A stretch of DNA of 64,000 nucleotides from Clostridiales bacterium (GCA_021204025.1 JAJQAC010000016.1:1-64000), one strand, 5' to 3'. Shown: positions 26,455 through 34,636, numbered from the stretch's first letter. The notes: a model not told the origin generated them from the letters alone. Numbers and translations are program-made.

Positions 26455-26556
26455 ATGCTGTTTAGTCATGATGATGAGACGAAATCGAAGGGAATCGTGT
26501 TTTTGATATTGGGAATTATCATCTGGCTTGTGATTTTGGGTTATACATACGGTTGA
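26455..26556 (+). CDS. Small single-pass membrane protein, 33 aa
   Basis: A short gene below the ORF-track cutoff. The peptide starts MLFSHDDETKSKG and then forms one hydrophobic helix (IVFLILGIIIWLVILGY) to the stop. CGGAG lies at suitable distance upstream. It sits 20 bases after the ABC exporter and 18 bases before iadA, in the same direction. Possible roles such as a regulator of the adjacent exporter are only inference. Confidence 0.5.
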   Translation: MLFSHDDETKSKGIVFLILGIIIWLVILGYTYG

Positions 26557-26574
26557 TATTAAAAAGGAGAAGTT

Positions 26575-27711
26575 ATGTTTACCTTAATGAAAAGAGCGCA
26601 CATCTACGCGCCAGAGGATCTTGGCATTCAGGATGTGCTGATTGGTAATGACAGAGTGATCCGGGTCGCGTCGTCTATTGATTTTCAATGGGAAGGAATG
26701 GAAGAAATATCAGCAGAGGGAAAACTGATTTTCCCCGGATTTATCGATCAGCATGTCCATATCACAGGCGGCGGAGGCGAAAGCGGTTTTCGCAGCCGTG
26801 TTCCCGAAGTGAGGATGACGGACTGTGTGAAAAACGGCGTGACGACGGTTGTCGGCGTCCTGGGGACGGATTCGACGTCGAGAAGCGTGGAGAATATCGT
26901 CGCCAAGGCAAAGGGACTGACAGAGGAGGGAATCACTGCTTACTGTCTGACCGGAGCCTATAACTATCCTTCGCCGACGCTGACCGGTTTGGTGGCGAAG
27001 GATGTGGCATTTATCCCAGAGGTGCTGGGTGTGAAACTTGCGATCTCGGATCACCGCAGTTCACAGGTCACGCGGGAGGAACTGACGCGTCTGGCGATGG
27101 ATGTGCGCAAGGCGGCGCTGCTGGCGGGTAAAGCCGGCATCGTGCATATGCACACAGGAAAAGGAAAGTCCGGTTTGAAGGACGTCATTGAGGTGGTGGA
27201 AACTTCGGACGTACCCATACAACATTTTCGGCCGACGCATTGCGGTAATCTTCATGAGGACGCAATCACTTTTGGAAAGATGGGCGGACATATCGATTAT
27301 ACGACGGGGGCCAATCCACAGAACTGCGCGAAGTTTGTGATGGATGCGATACAGAAGGTTGATTTTGAACTCATCACGATGAGCTCTGACTCCAATGGCA
27401 GTATGCCGATCTGGAATGAGAAGCATGAGATAATCGGCATGGGCGTGGGAAGGATGAGCAGTCTGTTTGAGGCGGTGAAAATTTTAATCGGGGAATACCA
27501 TTTGCCGATGGAAAAGGCGGTTGCGCTGATTACCAGTAATGTGGCAAAGGGCCTGGGGCTTTATCCGCACAAAGGCTGTCTGCATGAGAATGCGGACGCA
27601 GATCTCGTGATTACTGATCAGGAACTGACTGTCTGTACTGTGTTTGCAAAAGGGCAGAAGATGATGGAAGATGGGAAGATTCTGGTGGATAATTATTTTG
27701 GCATTATGTGA
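26575..27711 (+). CDS. iadA: Beta-aspartyl (isoaspartyl) dipeptidase
   Basis: The 378-residue amidohydrolase-superfamily enzyme cleaves isoaspartyl dipeptides arising from damaged proteins. Seen: the metal motif GFIDQHVHITGGGGESGF, the bridging lysine region GVKLAISDHRSS, GIVHMHTG, PTHCGNLHED and MSSDSNGSMP with the catalytic Asp. The C-terminal DADLVITD closes the barrel as in this family. AAAAAGGAGAAG gives a strong start. A good hairpin terminator follows directly. Confidence 0.9.
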   Translation: MFTLMKRAHIYAPEDLGIQDVLIGNDRVIRVASSIDFQWEGMEEISAEGKLIFPGFIDQHVHITGGGGESGFRSRVPEVRMTDCVKNGVTTVVGVLGTDSTSRSVENIVAKAKGLTEEGITAYCLTGAYNYPSPTLTGLVAKDVAFIPEVLGVKLAISDHRSSQVTREELTRLAMDVRKAALLAGKAGIVHMHTGKGKSGLKDVIEVVETSDVPIQHFRPTHCGNLHEDAITFGKMGGHIDYTTGANPQNCAKFVMDAIQKVDFELITMSSDSNGSMPIWNEKHEIIGMGVGRMSSLFEAVKILIGEYHLPMEKAVALITSNVAKGLGLYPHKGCLHENADADLVITDQELTVCTVFAKGQKMMEDGKILVDNYFGIM

Positions 27712-27718
27712 TGGTATT

Positions 27719-27763
27719 ATGGTAAATGTCGTGTGAGAGGGTCAGGCGACATTTACCATTTTA
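27719..27763 (+). terminator. Rho-independent terminator after iadA
   Basis: ATGGTAAATGTCG pairs exactly with CGACATTTACCAT, followed by TTTTAT. It is flanked by the convergent DUF4160 gene. Confidence 0.75.
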
Positions 27764-27768
27764 TATAT

Positions 27769-28047
27769 TCAGCAGTAATATTGGATATCTTTAAAATAGG
27801 AATACCATTTTTGTTCAATCACGGTATGCCGCGCTTCAATGATGTCCATAATATCTCTGAGTTTTCTATTCGGAATTTTCGAGTTGTTGTGAGATAAAAG
27901 ACATTTTCCTGAGCGGGTAATCCATATTTTAGTTGCGTTTTCTGAGGGAACTGCCTCTGATACGTGAACGTGAACAGGTTCAAGCGGTTCAGTTTCGTTT
28001 GACCAGAAATATACCAGAAAGGATCCAATTTTAAAAATTTGCGGCAT
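27769..28047 (-). CDS. DUF4160 domain protein
   Basis: The 92-residue protein starts MPQIFKIGSFLVYFWSNE and contains EPVHVHVSE, the recognisable DUF4160 signature with its PxHVHV block. DUF4160 genes are commonly paired with a small partner and have been suspected as toxin-antitoxin-like modules, but the function is not established. The start at 28047 has GGGGG upstream and overlaps the upstream partner's end by 17 bases, which indicates coupling. The track's longer start at 28071 is not used. GC content is visibly lower than the flanking genes. Confidence 0.75.
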   Translation of the reverse strand: MPQIFKIGSFLVYFWSNETEPLEPVHVHVSEAVPSENATKIWITRSGKCLLSHNNSKIPNRKLRDIMDIIEARHTVIEQKWYSYFKDIQYYC

Positions 28048-28309
28048 TATCAAAGCCCCCTTCTCTGGCAAGTCGGATTATAATATGCGCTACAGATTCC
28101 AGGTACTCCTGAAAATTCTGTATCTCGTTTGGAGAAAATCCCTCAATATTTTTCCACTGGTATGAGGGAAGATAACATTCTGCAGAGCAGAATCCTCCAT
28201 ATATTGGTTTTTCAAAATATACTTTTACGGTTTCAACACCATTATTATCATAGGTTTCAGAGTGTACAACCTCGGTTTTATCTTCCAATGTCATAAACGG
28301 ATACATCAT
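28031..28309 (-). CDS. Small protein paired with DUF4160
   Basis: The 92-residue acidic protein (MMYPFMTLEDKTEVVHSET, ending EGGFDNAANF) is strongly coupled to the DUF4160 gene, overlapping it by 17 bases. A GGAGGAAG ribosome binding site and a promoter lie upstream. The order small acidic partner first, DUF4160 second is what one expects of a two-gene stress or toxin-antitoxin-like unit. I recognise no characterised family with certainty. Confidence 0.65.
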   Translation of the reverse strand: MMYPFMTLEDKTEVVHSETYDNNGVETVKVYFEKPIYGGFCSAECYLPSYQWKNIEGFSPNEIQNFQEYLESVAHIIIRLAREGGFDNAANF

Positions 28310-28387
28310 AATACTTCCTCCTATAATTATTTGAAATGGTTTATTTGATTAGTAGTTGCGTATAGATATGATATAAAGTTACTTGTC

Positions 28388-28417
28388 TTTATAAGACTAT
28401 CATATCAATGGCGACAA
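28388..28417 (-). promoter_or_regulatory. Predicted promoter of the DUF4160 gene pair
   Basis: On the minus strand TTGTCG (28412-28417), 18 bases and TATAAA (28388-28393). It lies back to back with the riboswitch promoter on the other strand. Confidence 0.45.
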
Positions 28418-28435
28418 TTCAAGTGGAAAGAGGGA

Positions 28436-28464
28436 TTGACAGGTTTTCCGGGATTATTTATAAT
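28436..28464 (+). promoter_or_regulatory. Consensus sigma-A promoter of the riboswitch-controlled transporter
   Basis: TTGACA (28436-28441), a 17-base spacer and TATAAT (28459-28464) form a perfect consensus promoter about 50 bases upstream of the cobalamin riboswitch. Strong basal initiation with control by the riboswitch is the expected logic. Confidence 0.8.
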
Positions 28465-28517
28465 TTTGGAGGGTCGTCTGGGCAGTTGAAATATCAGGAC
28501 GGCACTAAAAATTGAAT

Positions 28518-28682
28518 AAAGATCAAGTGCCGGAGGCGATCCGGGTAAAAGGGAATTGAGTGAGAATCTCAAGCGAACTGGTCACTGTGTAGGGGAGTGT
28601 ATCCGCAGGATACCATTGCGTGGGAGCGTGAGAAGGGAGCGGATATGCGTCGATCTGAAGTCAGGAAACCTGCTTGGTCTTT
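28518..28682 (+). promoter_or_regulatory. Cobalamin riboswitch
   Basis: The core elements of the B12 aptamer are visible in order: a closing stem AAAGATCAAG paired with CTTGGTCTTT, GCCGGAGGCGATCCGGG, AAAAGGGAAT, GTGAGAATCTC, GGTCACTGTG, and the B12 box GAAGTCAGGAAACCTGC at the 3' end. It is followed by a terminator and by the five-gene Nik/Opp-type ABC operon. It should shut off the operon when adenosyl- or another cobalamin is abundant. Confidence 0.9.
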
Positions 28683-28770
28683 GGACATTGGCGCTTCCTG
28701 TACTAAGTGGTCAATAAGAAAGAGAGAGAATTGCCGGTTTTCTCAGATTTTAGATTCTTTCTCTTTAAGG

Positions 28771-28805
28771 GGAAAGTGCGCGTTTTTTTAGACTTTCCTT
28801 TTTTT
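28771..28805 (+). terminator. Terminator of the cobalamin riboswitch
   Basis: GGAAAGT pairs with ACTTTCC across a 14-base loop and is followed by a T-run. Just before it, AAAGAGAGAGAAT can pair with ATTCTTTCTCTTT. The two hairpins could be the switching parts of the expression platform. Confidence 0.65.
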
Positions 28806-28868
28806 ATGCGCAAGGCCAGGCAGGAAACTTTGCGGCTGCGCTGCACCCGGTTTACTCGACCGGGCAGG
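28806..28868 (+). repeat. Dispersed repeat, copy 2
   Basis: ATGCGCAAGGCCAGGCA, then TTTGCGGCT and GCACCCGG, matches the element at 21257 with gaps. CCCGGT and ACCGGG in its 3' half form a hairpin. Like copy 1 it starts directly after a terminator T-run. Confidence 0.5.
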
Positions 28869-28989
28869 TAGATATTCTTGCCTGATTCCAGGGAGATTTT
28901 GAGAATCAGGTGTTTATGATCCATAGCATGTATGGCAGGTGATTTGTCTTGTTTCAGGGAGAGCGGTGTCCGGAAAGGAGTGGTAAGAA

Positions 28990-30702
28990 ATGAGAAGACG
29001 ATTGGCGGCAATGATTCTGACACTGGCGTTTGCCGTGTCGGCGACGGCTTGCGGGGATTCGTCCTCGACGAATGGAACCACGGTGTCCTCAGCAGCGGTG
29101 CAGGAAACGGCTGGCGAGGCAGACAAGGACGCGGAGGCAGCAACGGCAGAAGACGCGCAGGAGGCAGATGCGGAAGGTTCACAGGAGAAGGAAGTCTCTG
29201 CGGATCGGCCGGATACGGTTGTCGTGCGGATAAGGAAGGACACCGGCGACTTAAATCCACATACCATGAACAGCCAGATGTTCGCGCAGTACTGGGTTTA
29301 TGAAAGTCTGGTTTCGCTTGAGGATGGAGTGATTGTACCGAAACTTGCAGAGAGCTGGGATATCTCGGATGACGGCCTGACTTACACCTTTCATCTGCGT
29401 GAGGGCGTGACCTTTAGTGATGGAAGTGCATTTAACGCGGAAATTGCTAAAAAGAATATCGAAGCGGTGAGAAATCATGCGGATGGTTATTCGTTTTTGC
29501 AGTCGTTAGACGCAATTGACAGTATCGAGACGCCGGATGAGCTGACGCTGATACTGAATCTGAATACCCCGTGCAATTCACTGCTCAATGATTTTACCTA
29601 CAGCCGTCCGCTGGTGATGCTGGGGGAGGCCGGTTTCCCGGAGGAAGGGGATCCTTATGATCAGGGAATCCTTAAGCCAATCGGAACTGGCAAGTGGGTT
29701 GTGGCAGAGTATGTGCCGGATCAGTATACACTCTTTGAGCGAAATGAGAACTACTGGGGCGAAAAGCCGGCTTTTCAATATCTGAAGGCGGTGGTGATCA
29801 CAGACGTCAACACAGCGGCAGCCGCACTGGAGGCAGGCGAGATCGACGTCATGATGGACAGCAGCCAGATCACTGCTGATATGTTCACACGGCTGCAGGG
29901 AGAGGGCTATACCACTGCTGTGGCATCAACAAACAGCGTTGTCAATCTGAATCTCAATACCGCGGGAGCGGTGACCGGAGATCGGAATGTGCGCCTGGCG
30001 CTTGAGTATGCTACAGATAATACCGTGATCGCCGAGGGAGTGTTCGGAGGACTTCAGGAACCGGCCACGGCGTATTTTACGACAGATACCGCTTATACGG
30101 ATACGGGGATAGAAGCCTATCCGTATGATCCGGAAATGGCGAATCAGATCCTGGAGGAAGCCGGCTGGATCTATGAGGACGGGGCAAAGGTTCGTTCCAA
30201 AGATGGGCAGCCGCTGGAAATCAGCGTGATTTACGATGCTTCCGTATCAACACATCAGGATATTGCGTTGATTCTCCAGTCACAGTATGCTGATATCGGG
30301 ATGAAACTGGCGATCGAGCCGCAGGATAGCCAGGTATTCCGCCAGAACTGGACGGCCGGGGAGTTTGACGCGCTGATCTACAGCTCCTGGGGCGGTTCCT
30401 ATGAGCCGTATGCCACTCTGGCGGCTATGGCTTCGGAAGGGGATAAGTTCAGCGTAGTGCAGAAGGGCATGAGCAACAAGGCAGAGCTGGACGAAATTAT
30501 GACGGACTGCCTGAGTCAGTCTGATACAGAGATCCTGCAGCAGAACTTTGAAATCATCATGCAAAGTTTTCATGATGAGGCGGTTTATGTTCCGCTGACG
30601 GTCACAAGCAAACTGGGGATATGCCGCAGTGATCTGACCGGACTTACCGCAACCGGCAACCAGGACAGCATCGATATAGACAGCCTTAAGTGGGCTGAGT
30701 AG
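28990..30702 (+). CDS. ABC transporter substrate-binding lipoprotein (SBP_bac_5, Nik/Opp type)
   Basis: The 570-residue protein has a lipoprotein signal with the lipobox cysteine in SATACGDSS (about residue 21), an Ala/Glu-rich linker, and a family 5 solute-binding domain (DLNPHTMNSQMFAQYWVYESLV, LAESWDISDDGLTYTFHLREGV). This family binds peptides, or nickel/cobalt complexes, for import. It is the first gene after a cobalamin riboswitch, so cobalt or a corrinoid-related ligand is the likely substrate rather than peptides. No metal-binding histidines can be assigned by eye. AAAGGAGTGG gives a good start. Confidence 0.85.
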   Translation: MRRRLAAMILTLAFAVSATACGDSSSTNGTTVSSAAVQETAGEADKDAEAATAEDAQEADAEGSQEKEVSADRPDTVVVRIRKDTGDLNPHTMNSQMFAQYWVYESLVSLEDGVIVPKLAESWDISDDGLTYTFHLREGVTFSDGSAFNAEIAKKNIEAVRNHADGYSFLQSLDAIDSIETPDELTLILNLNTPCNSLLNDFTYSRPLVMLGEAGFPEEGDPYDQGILKPIGTGKWVVAEYVPDQYTLFERNENYWGEKPAFQYLKAVVITDVNTAAAALEAGEIDVMMDSSQITADMFTRLQGEGYTTAVASTNSVVNLNLNTAGAVTGDRNVRLALEYATDNTVIAEGVFGGLQEPATAYFTTDTAYTDTGIEAYPYDPEMANQILEEAGWIYEDGAKVRSKDGQPLEISVIYDASVSTHQDIALILQSQYADIGMKLAIEPQDSQVFRQNWTAGEFDALIYSSWGGSYEPYATLAAMASEGDKFSVVQKGMSNKAELDEIMTDCLSQSDTEILQQNFEIIMQSFHDEAVYVPLTVTSKLGICRSDLTGLTATGNQDSIDIDSLKWAE

Positions 30703-30708
30703 AAGCAT

Positions 30709-31653
30709 ATGATCCGATATTTTGTGAGACAGGTAATCGGCCTGGTTCCCCTGCTTTTTCTCGTATCAGCGGCGGCTTTTTTCCTGATACGGCGGCTGCC
30801 GGGGGATCCGGCCACAGCCTATTTGAATTCCATCAATGCCCCGGTTACGGAGGAGAGTCTGGCAGAGGTGCGGGGGCAGCTGGGGCTGGACGGTTCTGTG
30901 CCGGAGCAGTATGGGAAGTGGCTTGGGCAGGTTCTGAAAGGAGATCTGGGATATTCGTATCAGACAAAACGCCCGGTCACAGAAGAACTGGCATCGGGGT
31001 TGAGATATACAGCGATCCTGGCGGGAGCGGCTTTGCTCTGGATCCTGGTATTCAGTATGCTGTTCGGCGTCTTTGCCGCTGCCCGGGCTGGTCGGTTGGT
31101 TGATTCAGCGATCCGGTATCTTACTTTTCTGGGTTCGGCGATGCCGAAATTCTGGCTGGGTTATCTGCTGGTACAGTTTTTTTCATTGAAATGGGGAGTG
31201 CTGCCGGTGCAGGGAGCAGCGAACATAAAATGCCTCGTACTGCCGTCTTTTACACTGGCATGTTCTTATATTGCTACCTATACAAAACTGTTGAGAAACA
31301 GTATTCTCGAGGTCAGAAATCAGCCTTATGTCAGATATGCGAGGAGCCGCGGATTTTCAGCCAGGCAGACGGCCTGGCGTCATGTGTTGCCGAATGCTCT
31401 GACGCCGGTGTGCACGGCGCTGGGATTGCATCTGGGAGGTATCCTGTCGGGGGCGGTGATCGTAGAGAATGTATTCTCGTGGCCGGGACTGGGACGCATG
31501 TGTATCAGCGCGGTAACAGCACGCAATTATCCGATAATCCAGGGATACATCCTTCTGATGGCGTTGATCTTTGTGCTTGCCAATCTGATTTCGGACGTGA
31601 TCTGTGTGCTCCTGAATCCCCGTCTCCGCTTTGGAGCAGACGAAGGAATCTGA
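30709..31653 (+). CDS. ABC transporter permease, NikB/OppB type
   Basis: The 314-residue protein has about six membrane helices and the binding-protein-dependent transport motif near YVRYARSRGFSARQTAWRHVLPNAL. The N-terminal IRYFVRQVIGLVPLLFLVSAAAFFLIRRLPGDP is diagnostic of the DppB/OppB/NikB group. It starts 6 bases after the binding-protein stop. It should form the membrane channel with the NikC-type permease downstream. Confidence 0.88.
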   Translation: MIRYFVRQVIGLVPLLFLVSAAAFFLIRRLPGDPATAYLNSINAPVTEESLAEVRGQLGLDGSVPEQYGKWLGQVLKGDLGYSYQTKRPVTEELASGLRYTAILAGAALLWILVFSMLFGVFAAARAGRLVDSAIRYLTFLGSAMPKFWLGYLLVQFFSLKWGVLPVQGAANIKCLVLPSFTLACSYIATYTKLLRNSILEVRNQPYVRYARSRGFSARQTAWRHVLPNALTPVCTALGLHLGGILSGAVIVENVFSWPGLGRMCISAVTARNYPIIQGYILLMALIFVLANLISDVICVLLNPRLRFGADEGI

Positions 31654-31697
31654 TACGATGTGTTGTCAGCCGACAGACGGATGGAATGGAGACTGCA

Positions 31698-32534
31698 ATG
31701 GTGAAAAAGAAAACGAGACCTGGCTGGAAACTGCTGGCGGACAGAAGTGTGAAAGTTTACCTGTTTTTGCTGATGGCACTGACGGCAGCGTGCATCCTGG
31801 CGCCAGTGGTGGCAGTTCATGATCCGGACGCAATCAATCTGGCGGATAAGTTTGCCGCTGTTTCGCCGGCTCACCCGATGGGAACCGATTATCTGGGACG
31901 GGATCTCTTTGCGAGAGTGCTGTGGGGAGGGCGGAATACGCTGGGATACGCGGCTCTGATAACCGCGGTGTCTGCCGTTCTGGGAACGGGTGTCGGGATG
32001 TTCTGTGCGTTTATCGGGGGCCGGGTTGACCGGATGATTATGAGAGGGAGTGATGTGCTGCGGTCATTTCCGGGTATTGTGCTGGTGATGATTGTGGTCA
32101 GCGTTCGTGGCGTCGGGATTGAGAATGTCTGTCTGGCGATGATGATTACCCGATGGATCTGGTATGCCCGCATGGCGCGTAATCTTACCAGGGTGGAGCT
32201 TGGCCGGTCTTCGGTTATGGCAAGCCGCCTGGCGGGGAGCAGCTGGTTTAAGATCCTGCGCAGGAACGTGCTGATGTCGATTCTGCCTGAGATGCTGCCG
32301 ACGCTGTCTCTGGATTTTGGAGGTGCTCTGCTGGCTATTTCGGGGTATTCTTTTCTGGGGCTGGGAGTCCTGCCGCCAGAGGCAGAGTGGGGCATGATGA
32401 TCAGCGATGGGAGAAGCTATATGGATCATCCCGGTATGATGTTCTGGCCGGGGCTGTGCGTGGTAGCAGTTGTGATCAGTGTCAATTATCTTGGGGATAA
32501 GATCCGGGACATTCTGGAAGAAGAGCGGTTATAA
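31698..32534 (+). CDS. ABC transporter permease, NikC/OppC type
   Basis: The 278-residue permease has the OppC/NikC landmarks HPMGTDYLGRDLFARVLWG (about residues 58-76), a central block ARMARNLTRVELGRSSVMASRLAGSS, and LPEMLPTLSLDFGGALLAISGYSFLGLG. The track's long ORF includes about 170 residues of out-of-frame shadow of the upstream gene. GGAG at six bases supports ATG 31698; ATG 31686 is an alternative. It pairs with the NikB-type permease. Confidence 0.88.
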   Translation: MVKKKTRPGWKLLADRSVKVYLFLLMALTAACILAPVVAVHDPDAINLADKFAAVSPAHPMGTDYLGRDLFARVLWGGRNTLGYAALITAVSAVLGTGVGMFCAFIGGRVDRMIMRGSDVLRSFPGIVLVMIVVSVRGVGIENVCLAMMITRWIWYARMARNLTRVELGRSSVMASRLAGSSWFKILRRNVLMSILPEMLPTLSLDFGGALLAISGYSFLGLGVLPPEAEWGMMISDGRSYMDHPGMMFWPGLCVVAVVISVNYLGDKIRDILEEERL

Positions 32535-32655
32535 AGGGAATGATCGCATCAATGCTGTGCGTTGCTCCATAACGGCAAAATGATATTTTGTATGAAAAGA
32601 GAATGGAATTCTATGATTGTTAGCGTTGCCGTATACCTGCAGAATGGAGAATGAA

Positions 32656-33471
32656 ATGATGGATAGGGAGCCTCTGCTTCAGATAAAAGGACTTTCGGTG
32701 AGACTCAGGAGTGATGATGAGACGCAGCCGATGGTTCGAGGCGTGGATCTTTTAGTAAAACGCGGCGGCTGTACCGGGATCATCGGGGAGAGTGGCTGCG
32801 GGAAATCTACGCTGTGCAATGCCATTATGGGCCTTCTTCCTGCCGGTCAGTGGCTGGTCGAGGGAGAAATGCTGCTGGGGAATGAACAGGTGCCGATCGA
32901 AAACGACCGCAGGATGGATGCGTATCGAGGGAGCCGGATGTCCATGATTGTGCAGAACCCGCTGGCAGCTTTTGATCCCCGGATGACCATCCGGGCACAT
33001 TTTCTGGAGGGATGTCCCTGGAGGGAGCGGGCGAAAATGACTCAACAGGCAATGGAGCAGCTGGATGCCATGATGATACGGGATCCGGAAACCGTTATGA
33101 AAAGCTACCCTTTTCAATTAAGTGGAGGAATGCTGCAGCGGGTTATGATCGCGATCAGCCTGTTATCGTCGCCGGAGCTTCTGATCGCGGATGAACCTAC
33201 AACTGCGCTGGACAGTACTGTGCAGGCGGAGATTCTGAGTTTGCTGCGAAAACTTCAAAGGGAGCGGGGGATCTCCATGCTGCTGGTTTCTCATGATCTG
33301 GATGTCGTCTCACGAATGGCCGATACCCTATATGTGATGCGTGCGGGGAAATTCGTGGAGTGGGGGATGGCAGAGGATGTCTGTAACAATCCGGGGCATC
33401 CTTATACAAAGAGCCTGTTTCAACTCCGGTCAGCTTTTTCATCTGATACGAAAGTTCATCGTATCAGGTGA
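32656..33471 (+). CDS. ABC transporter ATP-binding protein, NikD/OppD type
   Basis: The 271-residue ATPase has GESGCGKSTL (Walker A), QLSGGMLQRVMIAI (signature region), LLIADEPTTALD (Walker B) and LLVSHDLDVV with the switch His. The start at 32656 follows GGAG at six bases; the track's ATG at 32617 and ATG 32644 are alternatives. Its last codons, ending DTKVHRIR, lie inside a conserved hairpin element, so the C-terminus may be a product of that insertion. It lacks the usual C-terminal oligopeptide-transporter extension with cysteines. Confidence 0.88.
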   Translation: MMDREPLLQIKGLSVRLRSDDETQPMVRGVDLLVKRGGCTGIIGESGCGKSTLCNAIMGLLPAGQWLVEGEMLLGNEQVPIENDRRMDAYRGSRMSMIVQNPLAAFDPRMTIRAHFLEGCPWRERAKMTQQAMEQLDAMMIRDPETVMKSYPFQLSGGMLQRVMIAISLLSSPELLIADEPTTALDSTVQAEILSLLRKLQRERGISMLLVSHDLDVVSRMADTLYVMRAGKFVEWGMAEDVCNNPGHPYTKSLFQLRSAFSSDTKVHRIR

Positions 33472-33474
33472 AAA
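33436..33474 (+). repeat. Hairpin element, copy 2, spanning the end of the nikD-like gene
   Basis: TTTTCATCTGATACGA pairs with TCGTATCAGGTGAAAA (one G-T pair) around the loop AAGTTCA and is followed by AAGTCT, just as in the copy at 11621. The inner stem bases differ between copies but stay paired. It lies between the two ATPase genes and supplies the stop codon of the first. Short TCCGGTCAG direct repeats flank it. Confidence 0.7.
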
Positions 33475-33553
33475 GTCTTCCGGTCAGCATATCTTTATCA
33501 AAAGACTGCCGGGAGGTTATGTCGGAGAATTCACTGGGATGGGAGGAATGAGT

Positions 33554-34492
33554 ATGGGCAGCCTGCTTGAGGTGCAGAATGTGAGCAGAGATTATCGCAG
33601 CTATGGCAGGCGGCAGATATCGGCGCTGCGCGAAGTGAGTTTTTCCATGGAAAAGGGTCGTTGTCTCGGCATTGTAGGAGAGAGCGGCTGTGGTAAGAGC
33701 ACGCTTTGCCGGATGATCGCCGGCATAGAAAAGCCGACGGCGGGGAATATTTTCTATAATCAGATTCCGGTCAGGGATCGGAGTCTTCGTGGAAAGATTC
33801 AGATGGTATTTCAAAACAGTCTGGACGCGGTGAATCTCCATATGGATATCTTTCACACGGTGTCGGAACCGCTGGAAAATTTTTTTACCATGAGCAAAGC
33901 CGGGCGGAGAGCAGAGACGGTACGTCTTCTTGAAACAGTGGGGCTTTGTGCGGAAGATCTGGACAAATATCCGCGACAGCTCAGCGGAGGGCAGCTGCAG
34001 CGCATTTGTATCGCCCGTGCGCTGGCGGCCCGGCCGGAGCTTTTACTGCTGGATGAGCCATTGAGCAGTCTGGACGTAACTGTGCAGGCTCAGATTTTAA
34101 ATCTGCTGTCCGATCTGAAAAAGGAGCTGAATCTGAGCTGTATTCTGGTTTCGCATGATCTGGAAGCAGTTTACTATCTGGCAGATGAGCTGATCGTTAT
34201 GTATGGCGGAGGTGTAGTAGAGAAGTTGGAAGATATTGAGAGATTTCGTGAATTATGTCATCCGTATACGAGACGTCTGCTGATGGCTCATGAGTGGGAG
34301 GATCGTCCGGACAGGAGGAAGAAAATGCCGGACAAGATTCTTTTTGACGGGAAAAAATCAAAAGCGGAAATAAAATCAAAAGTGGGTTGCGTATATGCGG
34401 AGCGTTGTCCTTATGTGACAGCACAATGCCTGGTTGCGCGACCGGAACTGGTACAGCGCACATCAGGACATTGGGTTGCCTGTTATCGTTAA
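33554..34492 (+). CDS. ABC transporter ATP-binding protein, NikE/OppF type
   Basis: The 312-residue ATPase has GESGCGKSTL, QLSGGQLQRICIARAL, LLLLDEPLSSLD and ILVSHDLEAV. Near the C-terminus is the oligopeptide/nickel transporter extension with the CVYAERCPYVTAQC cysteine block typical of this group. GGGAGGA at six bases supports ATG 33554; the track's start lies in the nikD reading region. It completes the set of binding protein, two permeases and two ATPases. Confidence 0.9.
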   Translation: MGSLLEVQNVSRDYRSYGRRQISALREVSFSMEKGRCLGIVGESGCGKSTLCRMIAGIEKPTAGNIFYNQIPVRDRSLRGKIQMVFQNSLDAVNLHMDIFHTVSEPLENFFTMSKAGRRAETVRLLETVGLCAEDLDKYPRQLSGGQLQRICIARALAARPELLLLDEPLSSLDVTVQAQILNLLSDLKKELNLSCILVSHDLEAVYYLADELIVMYGGGVVEKLEDIERFRELCHPYTRRLLMAHEWEDRPDRRKKMPDKILFDGKKSKAEIKSKVGCVYAERCPYVTAQCLVARPELVQRTSGHWVACYR

Positions 34493-34544
34493 AAAATTGC
34501 AAGATAATGATTATGTACGAAGAAATTCTGATAAAATCTGTCTG

Positions 34545-34574
34545 TGAATAAATTTCTCTCTTTTACAAATACTA
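34545..34574 (+). promoter_or_regulatory. Candidate sigma-G promoter of spoVT
   Basis: TGAATA (34545-34550), exactly 17 bases and AATACTA (34568-34574) match the sigma-G pattern with one mismatch in the -10 (CATACTA expected). spoVT is a sigma-G gene in Bacillus, so the assignment is well supported by knowledge. Confidence 0.65.
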
Positions 34575-34636
34575 CATTTACAGTTGGCAGTAAGGAACTT
34601 ATGTTATGTATGAAACAAAATGGAGGAATTTAGTTT

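Noticed and set aside
31191-31697. N-terminal 169 residues of the long ORF leading into the NikC-type permease
   Set aside because: Out-of-frame overlap with the NikB-type permease; the family start matches ATG 31698.
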